Origin: Welwitschia mirabilis
Taxonomy: Eukaryota > Gnetophyta > Gnetopsida > Welwitschiales
Direction of reading: 5' to 3'
NCBI GenBank assembly: GCA_051453625.1
Contig: JBOZIK010000001.1
Location: 141,686,183-141,750,182 of the forward strand
Length of the DNA: 64,000 nucleotides
The notes beneath the pieces were generated by a model that was not told where the DNA came from, made no database searches, and saw nothing but the letters and a program-made list of their open reading frames with translations. Positions 1-12,529 of the stretch are shown piece after piece (the first letter of the stretch is position 1; every line of letters starts with the position of its first letter). Position numbers and translations under genes: made by a program.

Positions 1-3000
1 CTCTAAATAGAATGTAAGTATGGTTATCTAGAGAGGAAATTATCCCTCAAACATAGCTATAGAAAAAATAGTAAACCAACCTATAGAACTCAGATTTCAT
101 TCTATATCCTTGTTGCATGATACTATGATATAGTATTTATGCATTATACTTAGTGTAAGAACTTTTTTAACTTTATTTTGAAACTATTATTGTAGAGTTG
201 AAATAAATATAGCTTTTCAAATCTATAAGTATTTTAACTTTTGATAATGATATACATTACTAGTAACTTCATATGATTGACATAATGTAANNNNNNNNNN
301 NNNNNNNNNNNNNNNNNNNNNNNNNNNNNNNNNNNNNNNNNNNNNNNNNNNNNNNNNNNNNNNNNNNNNNNNNNNNNNNNNNNNNNNNNNTTTATGCATT
401 GTACTTAGTGTAAGAACTTTTTTAACTTTATTTTGAAACTATTGTTGTAGACTTGAAATAAATATAGCTTTTCAAATCTATAAGAATTTTAAATTTTAAT
501 AATGACATACATTACTAGTAACTTCATATGATGGACATAATGTAAAATGATATACTATTTAATATTTATTCTTAAATGTTCCATTTTCTTGTTGGTTTAT
601 GTCATTATTAATGTATACTTCTTTAGAATTTACAAACTNNNNNNNNNNNNNNNNNNNNNNNNNNNNNNNNNNNNNNNNNNNNNNNNNNNNNNNNNNNNNN
701 NNNNNNNNNNNNNNNNNNNNNNNNNNNNNNNNNNNNNNNNNNNNNNNNNNNNNNNNNNNNNNNNNNNNNNNNNNNNNNNNNNNNNNNNNNNNNNNNNNNN
801 NNNNNNNNNNNNNNNNNNNNNNNNNNNNNNNNNNNNNNNNNNNNNNNNNNNNNNNNNNNNNNNNNNNNNNNNNNNNNNNNNNNNNNNNNNNNNNNNNNNN
901 NNNNNNNNNNNNNNNNNNNNNNNNNNNNNNNNNNNNNNNNNNNNNNNNNNNNNNNNNNNNNNNNNNNNNNNNNNNNNNNNNNNNNNNNNNNNNNNNNNNN
1001 NNNNNNNNNNNNNNNNNNNNNNNNNNNNNNNNNNNNNNNNNNNNNNNNNNNNNNNNNNNNNNNNNNNNNNNNNNNNNNNNNNNNNNNNNNNNNNNNNNNN
1101 NNNNNNNNNNNNNNNNNNNNNNNNNNNNNNNNNNNNNNNNNNNNNNNNNNNNNNNGATTCATGCTTTACACATTTACTATTTCTTTAAGTAAAAATGTTG
1201 TTAACAAAAATTAGTTTCTTATTGTTTGTAATTTTCATGCAATTTTTCTAATTTCATTTTGATTTGATGTTTAATCTCTAATGTGATTAAGAGGAATCCT
1301 TCTTTTTTCAATCCTATCAAATTTTAAAACATTGGGTGAATCAAAATCTATTTGTTTCTATAGTAGGTATACCTAGTAATATATAAAAGGATAAGATCAA
1401 ATACATAAATAATAAAAAATGATGTGTAATGATTTCTTTATCAAAATTCGCAATAAGAAATCAAAGTAGATTAAACAATGATCAAATAACTATAGTTATT
1501 AGACAACATCTAGTTAAGTAAGAATGTCTTTATTCAAATTAGAAGATAATGTTGTCAAATATAAAACTCAAAAAGTAATAAAATTGACTCTTAATTAACA
1601 AAGAAAACTAAGGTAATTCTAATTAGTTTCTAAATATAAAACTTTAATATTTTAATTCAATGATTAGGTAACAAATATGATAGCAAATTCTTTTCTTGTA
1701 GAGACTATATAAATAATAATTTAACTTAAATAGTGATAAAACTTAATACTACTTTATAATTTCCCAATGAAATAAATGGTGTTAAATATAATTTTTCACT
1801 AGATAATTTAATGTAATCAAACAATATTTCTTTAACAAATACAAGTCAAAATGATAAACATAATCTCTCTTTTAATTACTAGAAATAGTTTACTATGTAA
1901 AATGAAACAAAAGAAAGTTTTGCTTCATAAAAATAAGAGAACACTTCTCTAATTATAGATGTTGTAATACTTGTTGAAGAATAAAAGGAATTTTTAAACA
2001 TGTTTTTTAACAAATAGCATAAGTTTGGATTTTTTTCATTCTAGTGTAATTCTAATATAGAAAACTGTTCATTTCTAATTCATGTGCTTCTTATGAAAGT
2101 CCTATCATCATTTGACAAGCTTAAGATTATCAAAATTAGCTAGTTTAAATTTTCATAATAGTAGTTTTGAGAAGGTATAATCCTCTGTTAGGTTCTTTAT
2201 AATAAATAGATGATAATTAAATAAGTAATTCTAAATAAATAACTATATCAAAAACATTAGAATAATTAATGATATCAAAACAATATCACAATGAAAGAAC
2301 AAAATAAAATAAAGATGAACTAATGTTCTTTATAATTTCTTATACCCTTTTAAATATTAACTTCTGAGGCATTGAAACTTTCTTTCATTCCCTTAAATTA
2401 TTTAACATGAGGCTTTATTATAGGATTTAAAAGCCTCATAACATTCTAAGAAGAGGTCTTCATGAAGGAAGGGTGATGTTCATCAGAAGGGATCTTGTAG
2501 TTGTGGGTTCTAGTAATTATCAAAAATTTTACACCTACAAGATGAAATAAGAAACATTAAAGAATAATATAAAAATAGCTTATGGTATTTAAAGTAATGC
2601 TCTAGTTGGTAAGTCTAAAATTATGAACCATGAATTAATATACATTACATAGATACCCCTACCTTAATGCTTCTTTGTGGAGCAACTGATATTCCTATTT
2701 ACAATGAGAATCTTCATTTATAGTCTTATTTAATAATGTTAGTAATCTCAAAAAAGTAATAAAAAGAAAAAATTAAAGTAAAACTAGATTAACTATATTT
2801 TATGTAAATAATATATTTTAAGAAAATAGACTCTACTCATTTCACATAAGTGGCCAAGATAGTGTTTTGGCTAGTTAGAAATCTAGAAGTAATATAAATG
2901 TCTATCTCTCTAAATAGAATTAGTAAAGATTAGTTGTAGAAGTTTGTGATCAAGATAAATGCTAAGATCATATGTTAGGGAAAAAACAATTAGTTCAAAC

Positions 3001-3898
3001 TTGAAGGTTACAATTGGTTACAAGTTGCATAGAGGCTCCTCCACTATATTTAAAGTCTTGTTATAAAGCTCCATAATTAATAATTACTTTATTAGAAAAA
3101 ATGAAAAGTTGATTCCTTTGTGTTGAGAAAAAAGGGAGCCAAAGAACAAGAGCATAAGATTTCCCAAAAGTAAAATTTTATTTCTCCTCATCCATTATTT
3201 CATTGAAGAGCTTGCTTATAAAGTAAAGAACTTCATTAATATTTTCACATATCCCTAGGCATGAGACCATGGTATACATAAACCTTAGTAATTCCCCCTT
3301 CAAAATAGGAATACACTCTCTTCCAAGGAAAAATTAGAATACTTAGGGAAAAACATTAGAAACATAACCTATAATAAAAACTCTAGAAAGGAATTATAAT
3401 ATCGAGAACCTATTTTGTTAAAGAACTAGTTAATTTACTGCTAGACATGTTATAGCAAATAGTCTTATTACATGCATTACACATTTCATAATGATAGGTC
3501 AAAATATGCACAAATCCCCTAGTACTAGGCCATTATTGTACTATACATCTTATAATACTAAGATTAGGTGTGACTTCAATCAGAGACTCATAAGTCAAAT
3601 GAAGCTCATAATGTGTAAGAAAGAATGAGTTTGAATTAAGTCATCATTAATCTAATCTTGGATTAAAATACTATAACTTCTCTTATCAAAGTAATTTGGT
3701 AAGGATATCAATAGTTTCTTTTATAGTCAGGTAATATATTGGTGTAATAACTTCATTCTTTATGAGTTCCTTAATTTTATGGATCCAAACATGATAGTGT
3801 TTATCCTATCATGATGTACTACATCTTTTGCTATGTAGATTACTAACTAATTGTTAATCAAGAGTTTTATTATCTTAGTATATTTTAGGTTTACTACT
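1..3898. other. AT-rich non-coding flank upstream of Element A
   Basis: No open frame of useful length and no recognisable domain is visible on either strand. The block is interrupted by a 100-N gap (291-390) and a 517-N gap (639-1155). The segment 137-290 reappears at 391-545 with a handful of substitutions, the first example of the gap-flanking overlap seen throughout the window. A dispersed repeat lies at 3122-3286. The rest is probably degenerate transposon or intergenic DNA. Confidence 0.6.
3122..3286. repeat. Dispersed repeat shared with 47973-48135
   Basis: About 165 bases, including the phrase AAGATTTCCCAAAAGTAAAA and the run CTTGCTTATAAAG, match 47973-48135 in the same orientation with scattered changes. 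At the second site the repeat begins directly beside a primer-binding-site-like sequence, so this is probably a retrotransposon LTR end fragment. The family is not identified. Confidence 0.6.
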
Positions 3899-5138
3899 TG
3901 TTGCGATGTTAAATTATGTATATTTGATGGGATATTTTGAGTAATTTTACAGGAAATTTAGAAAGGTTTAGGTTGAGTTTTAATAATTATAGAGATTTAA
4001 TGTGATTATCATGAAAACATGAAATCCGTAGCATATTTAGAGGTATTTAGAAGAAATTCTAACACTTAACATTTTAAGAATGAGTCTAATGATCTAGGAG
4101 GTTGATTTCACTTAGTTAGAGAATTCAAAAGGATGACATCTCCCTAGTCTTCCAGATAATAATATTAGATGATATCACATTAGGAGATAACAAGGATGTT
4201 AACTTGAACTGGAGTTGGAAGCTAATGTATTATCTTTTTGCAATGTGAAATCATCCCTGTGGTCATCCAGATTATAGTTAGAATAACATTTATTTTATGT
4301 AACTAATGCATTTAACTTTTAATAAGTCCACATGCCCATTTGAGTTGTCAGGGCTTTGTTTGAGCTACTAGGGTCTTGTTCTTAGAAACTTCTATGTAAA
4401 AACTAGTAATATCATTTTCTCTCATTTTCCATAAGCATCTTTTATACCTTAAAGTCTTGTGATGGAAGATCAAAGGTAAGAGGTTTATCCTATCTATAAG
4501 AAAAAATCTTCCTTGATGTTGGGCTGTGTATCCATCATTGAATTGCTACTACTTTATAAGTAAATGCTTGGTTTGAGATTAATCAAATAATTACTTTGTT
4601 TCCATTGTGTACATCCCTTTTATGGTTTATATTAGTTATAATTCTATGATAGCTTTATAGTTAATATAATTCATAAGAATAACCTATGACAAGTTCATAT
4701 TATTAGTTTACTACTTGCATTTCATTTTATATTACATTTTAATAACTATAATAGTTGCATTTTGTTACATTTGTTTAATGTGTATTAATGCCTACTTTAG
4801 ATAGGATTTAGTAACAATATTTTCTAATTGATTTAAATTATAATGGTCAATCTTGGTAATAGTAGATTGGTAGTAAGATAGATCTATTACTTAGAAGTTA
4901 TTTTACTTGCATCTCATTTATAGGTATTTCATTAGCATACTTCCTGCATTATATTTTTGGATTGCTCTTATTTCATTTATTTAAATGAAAAAGATAAAAG
5001 ATACTTCATCAAATCAATTTTCAATGCATTATGACATTTAAATTAACTCCCAACTATAATAGTGTGTTTTTTATGCAAGCATTAGTGATTGATAGGGTTG
5101 TGCTTAAGGGCTTAAGGAATAAATAAGTAAACAATGCA
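3899..5138 (+). repeat. Element A 5' LTR
   Basis: It begins TGTTGCGATG and ends ACAATGCA just before the PBS. It aligns along its length with 14673-15927: both carry TATTTGATGGG near the start, AATTCAAAAGGATGACAT in U3 and AAACTTCTATGTAAAAA before the promoter region. The ATCATCC/GATGATAG-like inverted motif appears near 4140 and 4250. Divergence from the 3' LTR is considerable by eye, so the insertion is old. Confidence 0.88.
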
Positions 5139-5144
5139 ATATTT

Positions 5145-5162
5145 TGGTGCTCCTATTAGAAA
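5145..5162 (+). other. Element A primer binding site (tRNA-Asp-like)
   Basis: TGGTGCTCCTATTAGAAA starts a few bases after the LTR end. It is a decayed form of the Athila-type PBS TGGCGCCGTTGCCGGGGA, complementary to the 3' end of tRNA-Asp. The corresponding positions of Elements B, C and D are degenerate copies of the same site, which supports the call. Confidence 0.7.
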
Positions 5163-5471
5163 AGGCTAAAATGATTTGAAGGATTATTGCTATAATAGAT
5201 AAGTACTTCATATTTTGATTTAGGTCATTTGTTTGAAGTAGTACTATATTTTTTATTATAGATTCCATAGTTTTATTTTCACAATTTTTGATTTTTATAA
5301 CATGATAATGACTTGTTATCCCCTTCATTAGTTAGACATGCAGGCAAATTAGGGTTTTTATTTTTTATTTATTTATTTTTTAATTTAGGTTTTCCTACTT
5401 TTTGTAGCATAATAAATTTGGAATTGTCCCCTCTATTATCTAGAATAGTCACAAGATGATAGCCACTCATT

Positions 5472-5503
<32 letters not shown>

Positions 5504-5865
5504 TTTTTAATTTTTTGCAAATCTCTTTTTTTCTCAATTTATAAATTTTTTATCAAATAAGTCATCATTTGAGTATATCATTTAAATGATGGTTAAGATG
5601 ATAGTTGTATATGCATTTTTCTGAGTATGCATAGACATGGTGAATTCTGGTTAAATATCAGAGGGAGTGGAGTTTAACTAAGGATAACATTAGAGAAGTG
5701 AGATTCAATTATGAGTAAAATCTATGTATGCATACCCCAAGTACATAACTTCTAAGAATTGAAAAATAAGATTTTTCTACTTTTGTTATTTCAAAATTAA
5801 ATTTTTCAAAAGAAGATTGTAAAAATAATAGAATAGAAGAAAATCACTTTATTTCTTCTTCATCT
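5163..5865 (+). other. Element A untranslated leader, with a TTTC microsatellite
   Basis: No coding potential is visible. The segment just after the PBS (AGATAAGTACTT and AGTAGTACTATATT) matches the reverse complement of 40860-40980, the leader of Element D. A (TTTC)n tract lies at about 5471-5504. The GTATGCATAC stretch near 5730 also recurs in Element D near 40300. Some of the sequence before 6084 is repeated after the first internal gap (5723-6084 against 6185-6550). Confidence 0.7.
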
Positions 5866-8230
5866 ATGTTAAATTTAATGCAAAAGAAAAAACAAGTAGC
5901 TTTATCTAGTACATCAATCATGGTAGGAACATCTAATTCATATGTGAATGCTATACTTAGAGGTTTAATAGCTAATAAGAAATATAAAATCCAAAATCCT
6001 TTTGACTTATCTATAGATGATGATGTAGAATTTAGAAACTTAAATGCTCATCCGCTTTTTTTAGAAGAGCCTAATGAGGACCCANNNNNNNNNNNNNNNN
6101 NNNNNNNNNNNNNNNNNNNNNNNNNNNNNNNNNNNNNNNNNNNNNNNNNNNNNNNNNNNNNNNNNNNNNNNNNNNNNNNNNNNNTATGTATGCATACCAC
6201 AGGTACATAACTTCTAAGAATTGAAAAATAAGATTTTTCTACTTTTTTAATTTCAAAATTAAAGTTTTCAAGAGAAGATTGTAAAAATAATAGAATAGAA
6301 GAAAATTATTTTATTTCTTCTTCATGTATGTTAAATTTAATGCAAAAGAAAAAATAAGTAGCTTTATCTAGTACATTAATTATGGTAGGAACATATAATT
6401 CACATGTGAATGCTATGCTTTGAGGTTTAATAGCTAATAAGAAATATAAAATCCAAAATCATTTTGACTTACCTGTCAGTGATGATGTAGAATTTAGAAA
6501 CTTAAATGCTCATTTGTTTTTTTTAGAATAGCCTAATGAGGACATATTTTAATACCTAGTTGACATAGAACAACTTGTCCTTACCTTAGGGAATGGAAAA
6601 ATCAAATTAGTAATAGAACCTATATGGTCATCTTTCATATCATACTTAGAGAAAAAGCTAAACTTTACCTAAAAACCATTTCACATAAGATTTTTAAGTC
6701 TTAAAATTAAGTACAAAAAGCTTTTATTAGGAGATTTATGAGTGAAAATACTATTAAAAAATAAGGAATGAAGTTACCAACTTTCAATAATAATCCCATG
6801 AAGATTATGCCACAACTCATGAGTGATTTATTATAGCTATTCATTCCAATCCTATTAATGAATTTTCTAGGAAAGGTTGATAAATTATTTTTATAGTGAA
6901 CTGAATAGTCAAATAAAACAACTTGTAGACTTTGATTATGGTGGAAAAATGATAAACTTAACTTTAGATAAAGCATGGAAGTTGTTGGAAGATCTAGTAG
7001 AGGTAAGTTAAACTTGGTCAAAATCAACTTCCAAGAAAAATTGANNNNNNNNNNNNNNNNNNNNNNNNNNNNNNNNNNNNNNNNNNNNNNNNNNNNNNNN
7101 NNNNNNNNNNNNNNNNNNNNNNNNNNNNNNNNNNNNNNNNNNNNTGGAAAAATGATAAACTTAACTTTAGATAAACCATGGAAGTTGTTGGAACATCTAG
7201 TAGAGGTAAGTTAAACTTGGCCAAGATCAACTTCCAAGAAAAATCAAACCGTAGGCCAAATCATTAAAGATGTAAAGGAAGTAATACATGACAAGAAGGA
7301 AGAAAAATGTGATTCAACCAATGTAACTAAGGATTTTACTACTAGTTTGAAGAAATATACTTAAATAATAGTAGTTGAAAAAGTAGTAAATGAGAGAAAC
7401 ATAATTTCAACATTTAATTTATCTAAGGAAAACTCTCATTTAATAAAAGAATGTCTTTTGTTACCAACATGTAAATAAAAAATATATAAGGAAGTACACA
7501 CATTCAACCAAAAGACTTCTAACTTTTGGACTCAATATNNNNNNNNNNNNNNNNNNNNNNNNNNNNNNNNNNNNNNNNNNNNNNNNNNNNNNNNNNNNNN
7601 NNNNNNNNNNNNNNNNNNNNNNNNNNNNNNNNNNNNNNGAAGAAAAATGTGATTCAACCAATGTAACTAAGGATTTTACTACTACTTTGAAGAAATTTAC
7701 TTAAATAATAGTAGTTGAAAAAGTAGTGAATAAGAGAAACATAATTGCAACATTTGATTTATCTGAGGAAAACTCTCATTTAATAAAAGAATGCCTTTTG
7801 TTACCAACATGTAAATAAAAAAATATATGAGGAAGTATGCACATTCAACCAAAATACTTCTAACTTTAGGATTCNNNNNNNNNNNNNNNNNNNNNNNNNN
7901 NNNNNNNNNNNNNNNNNNNNNNNNNNNNNNNNNNNNNNNNNNNNNNNNNNNNNNNNNNNNNNNNNNNNNNNNNNTTACTACTAATTTGAAGAAATATACC
8001 CAAGTATTAGTAGTTCAAAAAGTAGTAAATGAGAGAAACATAATTTCAATATGTGATTTATCTGAAGACAACTCTCATTTAATAAAAGAATTCCTTTTGT
8101 TACCAACATGTAAATAAAAAATATATGAGGAAGTATTCATATTTAACCAAAATACTTCTAACTTTAGAACTCAATATCAACAAAGAATGAGTGGGCATCC
8201 AAATTTTCAACCATTTGAAAATAGATTAAT
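5866..8230 (+). pseudogene. gag: Element A gag remnant (capsid and nucleocapsid)
   Basis: The Gag polyprotein would form the particle that packages element RNA. The clean start at 5866 reads MLNLMQKKKQVAL and runs to the 6085 gap. The same segment restarts at 6185 with extra stops. Near 6840-7000 the frame reads SELNSQIKQLVDFDYGG then LTLDKAWKLLEDLVE, which resembles the C-terminal capsid region of Athila-type Gag (a 'YNGL...TR..ID.AAGG' followed by 'A..LLE.MA'). A zinc-knuckle relic follows, SHLIKEC preceded by DLS. At 8052-8093 it reads CDLSEDNSHLIKEF, so two of the four CCHC ligands are lost. Four gaps (6085, 7045, 7539, 7875) each repeat part of the preceding sequence, so the zinc-knuckle region appears three times (near 7410, 7760 and 8055). 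Not translatable as a whole. Confidence 0.8.
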
Positions 8231-8599
8231 GATTTAAATTTTCAACCAAATAACTCAATTTTCAATCAAGTACCTCAAAATTTTAACAAAATTTGAGTGA
8301 TTCACTTAGAGACTTAATAGAAAAAAATGTGAAAATGAACTAACATAATCATTTTAAAACATTGATAACTTAGTTAGTGTACTTTAACAAATGATATTAG
8401 TTAATTAATAACCATATGGTTCTCTTACATCTCAACCTTTACCAAACCCAAATAAAGTAAAGAAAGATTGAGAAGTAGTAACTAGAAGTGAGAACAATAT
8501 AATACTACATCCCCATAAGATTTTAAATTTCAAGAATTATGAGAAAAATGAGGAAGATAATGATGTGAAAATCTTAGAAATACATAACGTCCCTTCAAC

Positions 8600-9330
8600 T
8601 TAAAATGTAATACTACCATAAAAAATTCTTTACAAAAAAACAAAGGGAAGAAACCAGCTAACCCTTTGGCTTAATAGGCTAAACACAAATCTTACCTTTG
8701 ATGAATACTTAAAATCCCTAATGCAAGACATAAGCATCAACTTATCCTTTTGGAAACTCTTGCAAGAAAATCATAAGTATTTTAAGTCATGAAAAGATCT
8801 AGTTAGAAGAAAATAAGAATGTACCATTCCTAATAAGGTATTCCTTGCACAATCTATCTTCAACTTAGTCATGCAAAAGTGTTCTAAATTCAAAGACCTT
8901 AAGGTAGCAATGGTAAATGTTACTTTGAAAAAACAAAATAATTAAAAATAACCTTAATAGATATAGGAACATGTGTAAACATCATGCCTTTTCACATATA
9001 TAAAAAACTTGGATTTAAAAATAGAATTGAACCTATATGAATCATCTTAGAATTAACTAATACTTCAATTAAGAAACCCCTAGAAATCATTAACGACTTA
9101 GTTATCCAAATAGAAGTAGTCTTCTACCCCATAGATGTGGTTATTATCAAATTAGAAAATGATAGAGTTTATCCACTACTCATAGGAAGAGCTTTTTATA
9201 CAACTGTCTACTACATCATAGACACATGAACTGGAATGATGGAATATAACATAAGTAACGAGAAATTCACTATTAGATATTTTGGTGCTTCTAATAAAGA
9301 AATGGAGGATGAGTGAAACATAGAAGAAGA
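8600..9330 (+). pseudogene. Element A aspartic protease remnant
   Basis: The retropepsin-like protease matures the Gag-Pol polyprotein. The frame near 8948 reads ITLIDIGTCVNIMP, the plant gypsy form of the D-S/T-G active site in which the canonical serine or threonine is here isoleucine (D at 8960-8962). It continues to YPLLIGRAFYTT and then NEKFTIRYFG, matching the 'LLGRPFL.T....ID...G...' tail of plant retropepsins. In-frame stops interrupt it, for example at the Trp or Gln positions before IILEL and TGMMEY. The same domain occurs at 37960-38400 on the minus strand in Element D, where the catalytic Asp is changed to Asn. Confidence 0.8.
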
Positions 9331-9382
9331 AGTTAAATCAACTTTAGTTTTAGAACATCACCTAGTTGATGAGAGATTTTAA

Positions 9383-9598
9383 ATGTTACGTGACTCAACT
9401 TTGTATGATGATCCTTCTAAAATAGATAGTTTAAAGTCATTCAACTTTGATGAATTCAACTATAAAGACTTAGGAACTAATAGTTTCAATCATGATGATG
9501 AGGATGTGGAACCATTAAATTGGGAAGAACTTCAACATTTGAGATTAATGGGAAAATTATATGATAAAGGGTGTTGTCCTCCACTATCATTTGGATGA
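9383..9598 (+). pseudogene. Element A pol linker between protease and RT
   Basis: The 71-residue stop-free stretch is acidic (for example NHDDEDVEPLNWEELQ) and ends CCPPLSFG before a stop. In gypsy pol genes this is the poorly conserved linker between the protease and the reverse transcriptase. It has no domain of its own. The Met start is probably not a real initiation site, because coding continuity with the protease upstream is broken by stops. It is the longest undamaged piece of pol here. Confidence 0.55.
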
Positions 9599-9639
9599 CA
9601 TACTTACAGGAAGGTCAATGATGGGAATTTAAGAATAGT

Positions 9640-10500
9640 AAATGAAGATCACAACTTAGAATTGAATGAATTACCCAAATGTTTGAAGTTCATCTTTATG
9701 TCCAACAATCCTAGGAAACCCTTGGTGACACGTAAACATCTTACCCCTCAGCAAGAATCCAATTTAGTCATACTTTTAACTTCTAAGGTAAATTCTTTTT
9801 CTTAGACCCAAAAAGACTTAGTTATCATTCCCTCTTCCATATTTTAACATAAAATCTACCTTAATGATAATGCTAAATCAAATAGAAAACCTCAATGAAG
9901 ACTTAACCTAGTCCTTAAGCAAGTAATTAAGGATGAAATTATTGAACTCATGGATGCCAAAATTATCTATGCTATATATGATAGTGAATGGATTAGCCCC
10001 TTGATGGTAGTATCTATGAAGGATGGAAAGTGGAGGACATGAATTAACTTTAGAAAAATTAATGAGGTTACTGAAAAGGATCATTATCCTCTACCCTTTC
10101 TAAATGAAATACTTAATAGGATCGAAGGACATGCCTACTATTTCTTTAATGGGTATAGTAACTATAATCAAGTTTTCATAGCTCTTTGAAATCAAGAAAA
10201 AATAATCTTTACTTCTTCCTTGGGAATCTTTTCCTTTAGAAGAATGCCTTTTGTACTTTATAATACTCTTGAAATGTTTTAACATGTAATGATGGGTATC
10301 TTTTCTAACATCATAGAGGAATCTACTAAGATCTTTATGGATGATTTATTAATCTTAAGTAAACCCTTTAAATAAATCATGAAAATATTATAGAAAGCCT
10401 TAGATATATGTATAGAAAGTAACCTATATTTAAGTTATGAGAAAACTTTTTTTTTCTTGTTAACAATAAAATTGTTTTATGTTATCACATTTTTAATGAA
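9640..10500 (+). pseudogene. pol: Element A reverse transcriptase remnant (left copy)
   Basis: RNA-directed DNA polymerase of Ty3/gypsy type. The translation gives ELNELPKCLKFIF, HLTPQQESNLVILL, then DEIIELMDAKIIYAIYDSEW, ISPLMVVSMKDGKWR, DHYPLPFLNEIL, FTSSLGIFSFRRMPF and finally IFMDDLLIL. These match RT blocks 1-5 of Athila-like elements in order. The catalytic FMDD (the plant gypsy form of YVDD) is intact at 10331-10345. Stops replace expected Cys, Gln and Trp codons at several points (for example before INFRKINE and before HVMMGIFS). The sequence from about 9952 onward is repeated after the 10996 gap. Confidence 0.92.
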
Positions 10501-10539
10501 GAAATTAAGATGGACCCCATAAAGTTGGTATCATTTAAA

Positions 10540-10995
10540 ACCTTAACCCTTTAGTTAATGTTAAACAAGTTATATCTTTCCTTTGTAATGCTATGCTTTA
10601 TTGCTATTTTATTCAAAACTATGCTAAGATTTATAAACCCTTTCACTTATTACTTAAAAAAGAAGATAAGTTTGATTGGAATAATTCATGCGAACTTGAT
10701 TTTAAATTAATTAAATCTCTTCTAAACCTATTATAATGAGACCCCATTGGACTAAAGAGTTTGAAGTTATATGTGATGCCAGCAACATATTATGGATGGA
10801 GTTCCTAGTTAAAAATGTGAAAAAGGTTTTAAAGTTATATATTACTATAGTAAAACTTTGTATAAGGCCTAGTATAATTAAACTACCACTAGAAAAGGAA
10901 TGCTTATCATCATCTTTTTCATTCATAACCTTAAAAATTATCTTCTTAGCTTCCATACCAATTTTTACAGAGATCATGTGGTTATACGTTAGCTT
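10540..10995 (+). pseudogene. Element A RNase H start (left copy, cut by gap)
   Basis: The connection and RNase H domain degrades the RNA strand during reverse transcription. In the coding frame, KPFHLLLKKEDKFDWNN, CELDFKLIKSLL and PHWTKEFEVICDASN follow RT. These correspond to 'KPL..LL.KD..F.W...C..AF..LK' and the 'FE..CDAS' first catalytic block of plant gypsy RNase H, and the Asp of CDAS is kept. The sequence ends in the 10996-11095 gap and is re-covered by 11690-12150. Confidence 0.85.
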
Positions 10996-11095
10996 NNNNN
11001 NNNNNNNNNNNNNNNNNNNNNNNNNNNNNNNNNNNNNNNNNNNNNNNNNNNNNNNNNNNNNNNNNNNNNNNNNNNNNNNNNNNNNNNNNNNNNNN

Positions 11096-11690
11096 TAGAT
11101 GCCAAAATTATCTATGCTATATCTTATAGTGAATGGGCTAGCCCCTTGATGGTAGTATCTAAGAAGGATGGAAAGTGGAGGACATGAATTAACTTTAGAC
11201 AACTTAATGAGGTTACTAAAAAGGATCATTATCCTCAACCCTTTCTAAATCAAATACTTAATAGAATCCAAGAACATGCCTACTACTATTTCTTTAATGG
11301 GTATAGTAACTATAATCAAGTTTTCATTGGTCTTTGGAGTCAATAAAAAATAATCTTTACTTCTTCCTTGGGAATCTTTTCTTTTAGAAGAATGCCTTTT
11401 GTACTTTATAATACTCTTGAAATATTTTAACATGTAATGATGGGTATCTTTTCTAACATCATAGACTAATCTATTAAGATCTTTATGGATGAGTTATCAA
11501 ACTTAAGTAAAACCTTTAAATAAATCATGAAAAGATTATAGAAAGCCTTAGATATATGTATAGAAATTAACCTATATTTAAGTTAAGAGAAAAGTTTTTT
11601 CCCTTATTAATAATGAAATTGTTTTAGGTTATCACATTTCTAATGAAGAAATTAAGACGGGTCCCATAAAGTTGGTATCATTCAAAACCT
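11096..11690 (+). pseudogene. pol: Element A reverse transcriptase (right copy, overlap of 9952-10540)
   Basis: This stretch repeats 9952-10540 after a 100-N gap. It starts at DAKIIYAISYSEW and includes SPLMVVSKKDGKWR and FSFRRMPF. The catalytic box here reads FMDE rather than FMDD (near 11482-11496). Since the left contig ends inside sequence that this copy continues past, it is best read as the overlapping end of the next contig, from another haplotype or another paralogue, and not as a tandem second RT gene. Confidence 0.85.
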
Positions 11691-12315
11691 TAACCCTTTA
11701 ATTAATGTTAAACAAGTTATATCTTTCCTTGGTAATGCTATGTTTTATTGCTATTTTATTCAAGACTATGCTAATATTTATAAATCCTTTTACTTATTAC
11801 TTAAAAAAGAAGATAAGTTTGATTGGAATAACTCATGTGAACTTGATTTTAAATTATTTAAATCTATCTAAACCTATTTTAATGAGACCCCATTGAACTA
11901 AAGATTTTAAAGTTATATGTGAAGTGAGCAACATATTATGGATGGGGTTCCTAGTTAAAAATATGAAAAAAATTTTAAAGTTATATCTTACTGTAGTAAA
12001 ACTTTGTCTAATTCCTAGTTTAATTAAACTACCACTAAAAAAGAAATACTTATCATTATCTTTTACCTTCAGAACCTTAAACATTATTTTCTTAGCTTTC
12101 ATACCAATTTTTACAGAGATCATGTGGTTATATGTTACCTTACGATCAAAAGCGATTCTAGTGTCAGACTTATTAGGTGGATCCTTCTCATGCAAAAATT
12201 TAATCTTACTCTTATAGATAAGGTAGGAAAACATAATAGCATTGTAGATTACTTAACTTGGCTTTCTTATGCTCTTAATGAACCTTTAATTAATGATTCC
12301 TTTCTTGATGAATAA
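11690..12315 (+). pseudogene. Element A RNase H and connection to integrase (right copy)
   Basis: This carries RNase H beyond the point where the left copy stops. Near 12140-12315 the frame reads VRLIRWILLMQKFNLTLIDK, VGKHNSIVDYLTWLSYAL and EPLINDSFLDE. It matches the C-terminal RNase H block of Athila-type elements ('RLIRWILLLQEFDLEI.DKKG..N.VADHLSRL' and 'INDSFPDE'). The final catalytic-region Asp before the 'HLSRL' equivalent is kept as DYLTWL. This end-of-domain signature is one of the strongest Athila-lineage marks in the window. Confidence 0.9.
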
Positions 12316-12529
12316 CTCTTAATTATTAAACAACTCTATTCCACCTCTTCTATTCATCCTGCTTCTTAATATGCTAATATTATCAATTACCTTGTTACTA
12401 TGAAGAAACCTCAGCATTAAATCCATAACCAATGAAAACCATTTCTCCATAGGATTGGTGATTATGAGTGGAATGAGCCCTATCTTTATTTTAGGTATAA
12501 AGATCAATTATCACATAAATGTGCATCAA

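Noticed and set aside
547-1192. Open frames across the 517-N gap
   Set aside because: Almost all residues are unknown, and the frame exists only because Ns do not encode stops. The same applies to frames across 61312-62123 and the other gaps.
5471-5504. (TTTC)n as a CRISPR-like or regulatory repeat
   Set aside because: It is a simple tetranucleotide microsatellite. No spaced repeats, cas genes or other array features occur anywhere in the window.
6707-7230. Minus-strand frames MILTKFNLPLLD and similar
   Set aside because: They are shadows of the gag remnant on the plus strand and are duplicated by the gap overlap.
9952-12150. Tandem duplication of RT and RNase H within Element A
   Set aside because: The left copy stops at a gap exactly inside sequence that the right copy continues through, as at every other 100-N gap. 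A contig overlap explains it better than a duplication.
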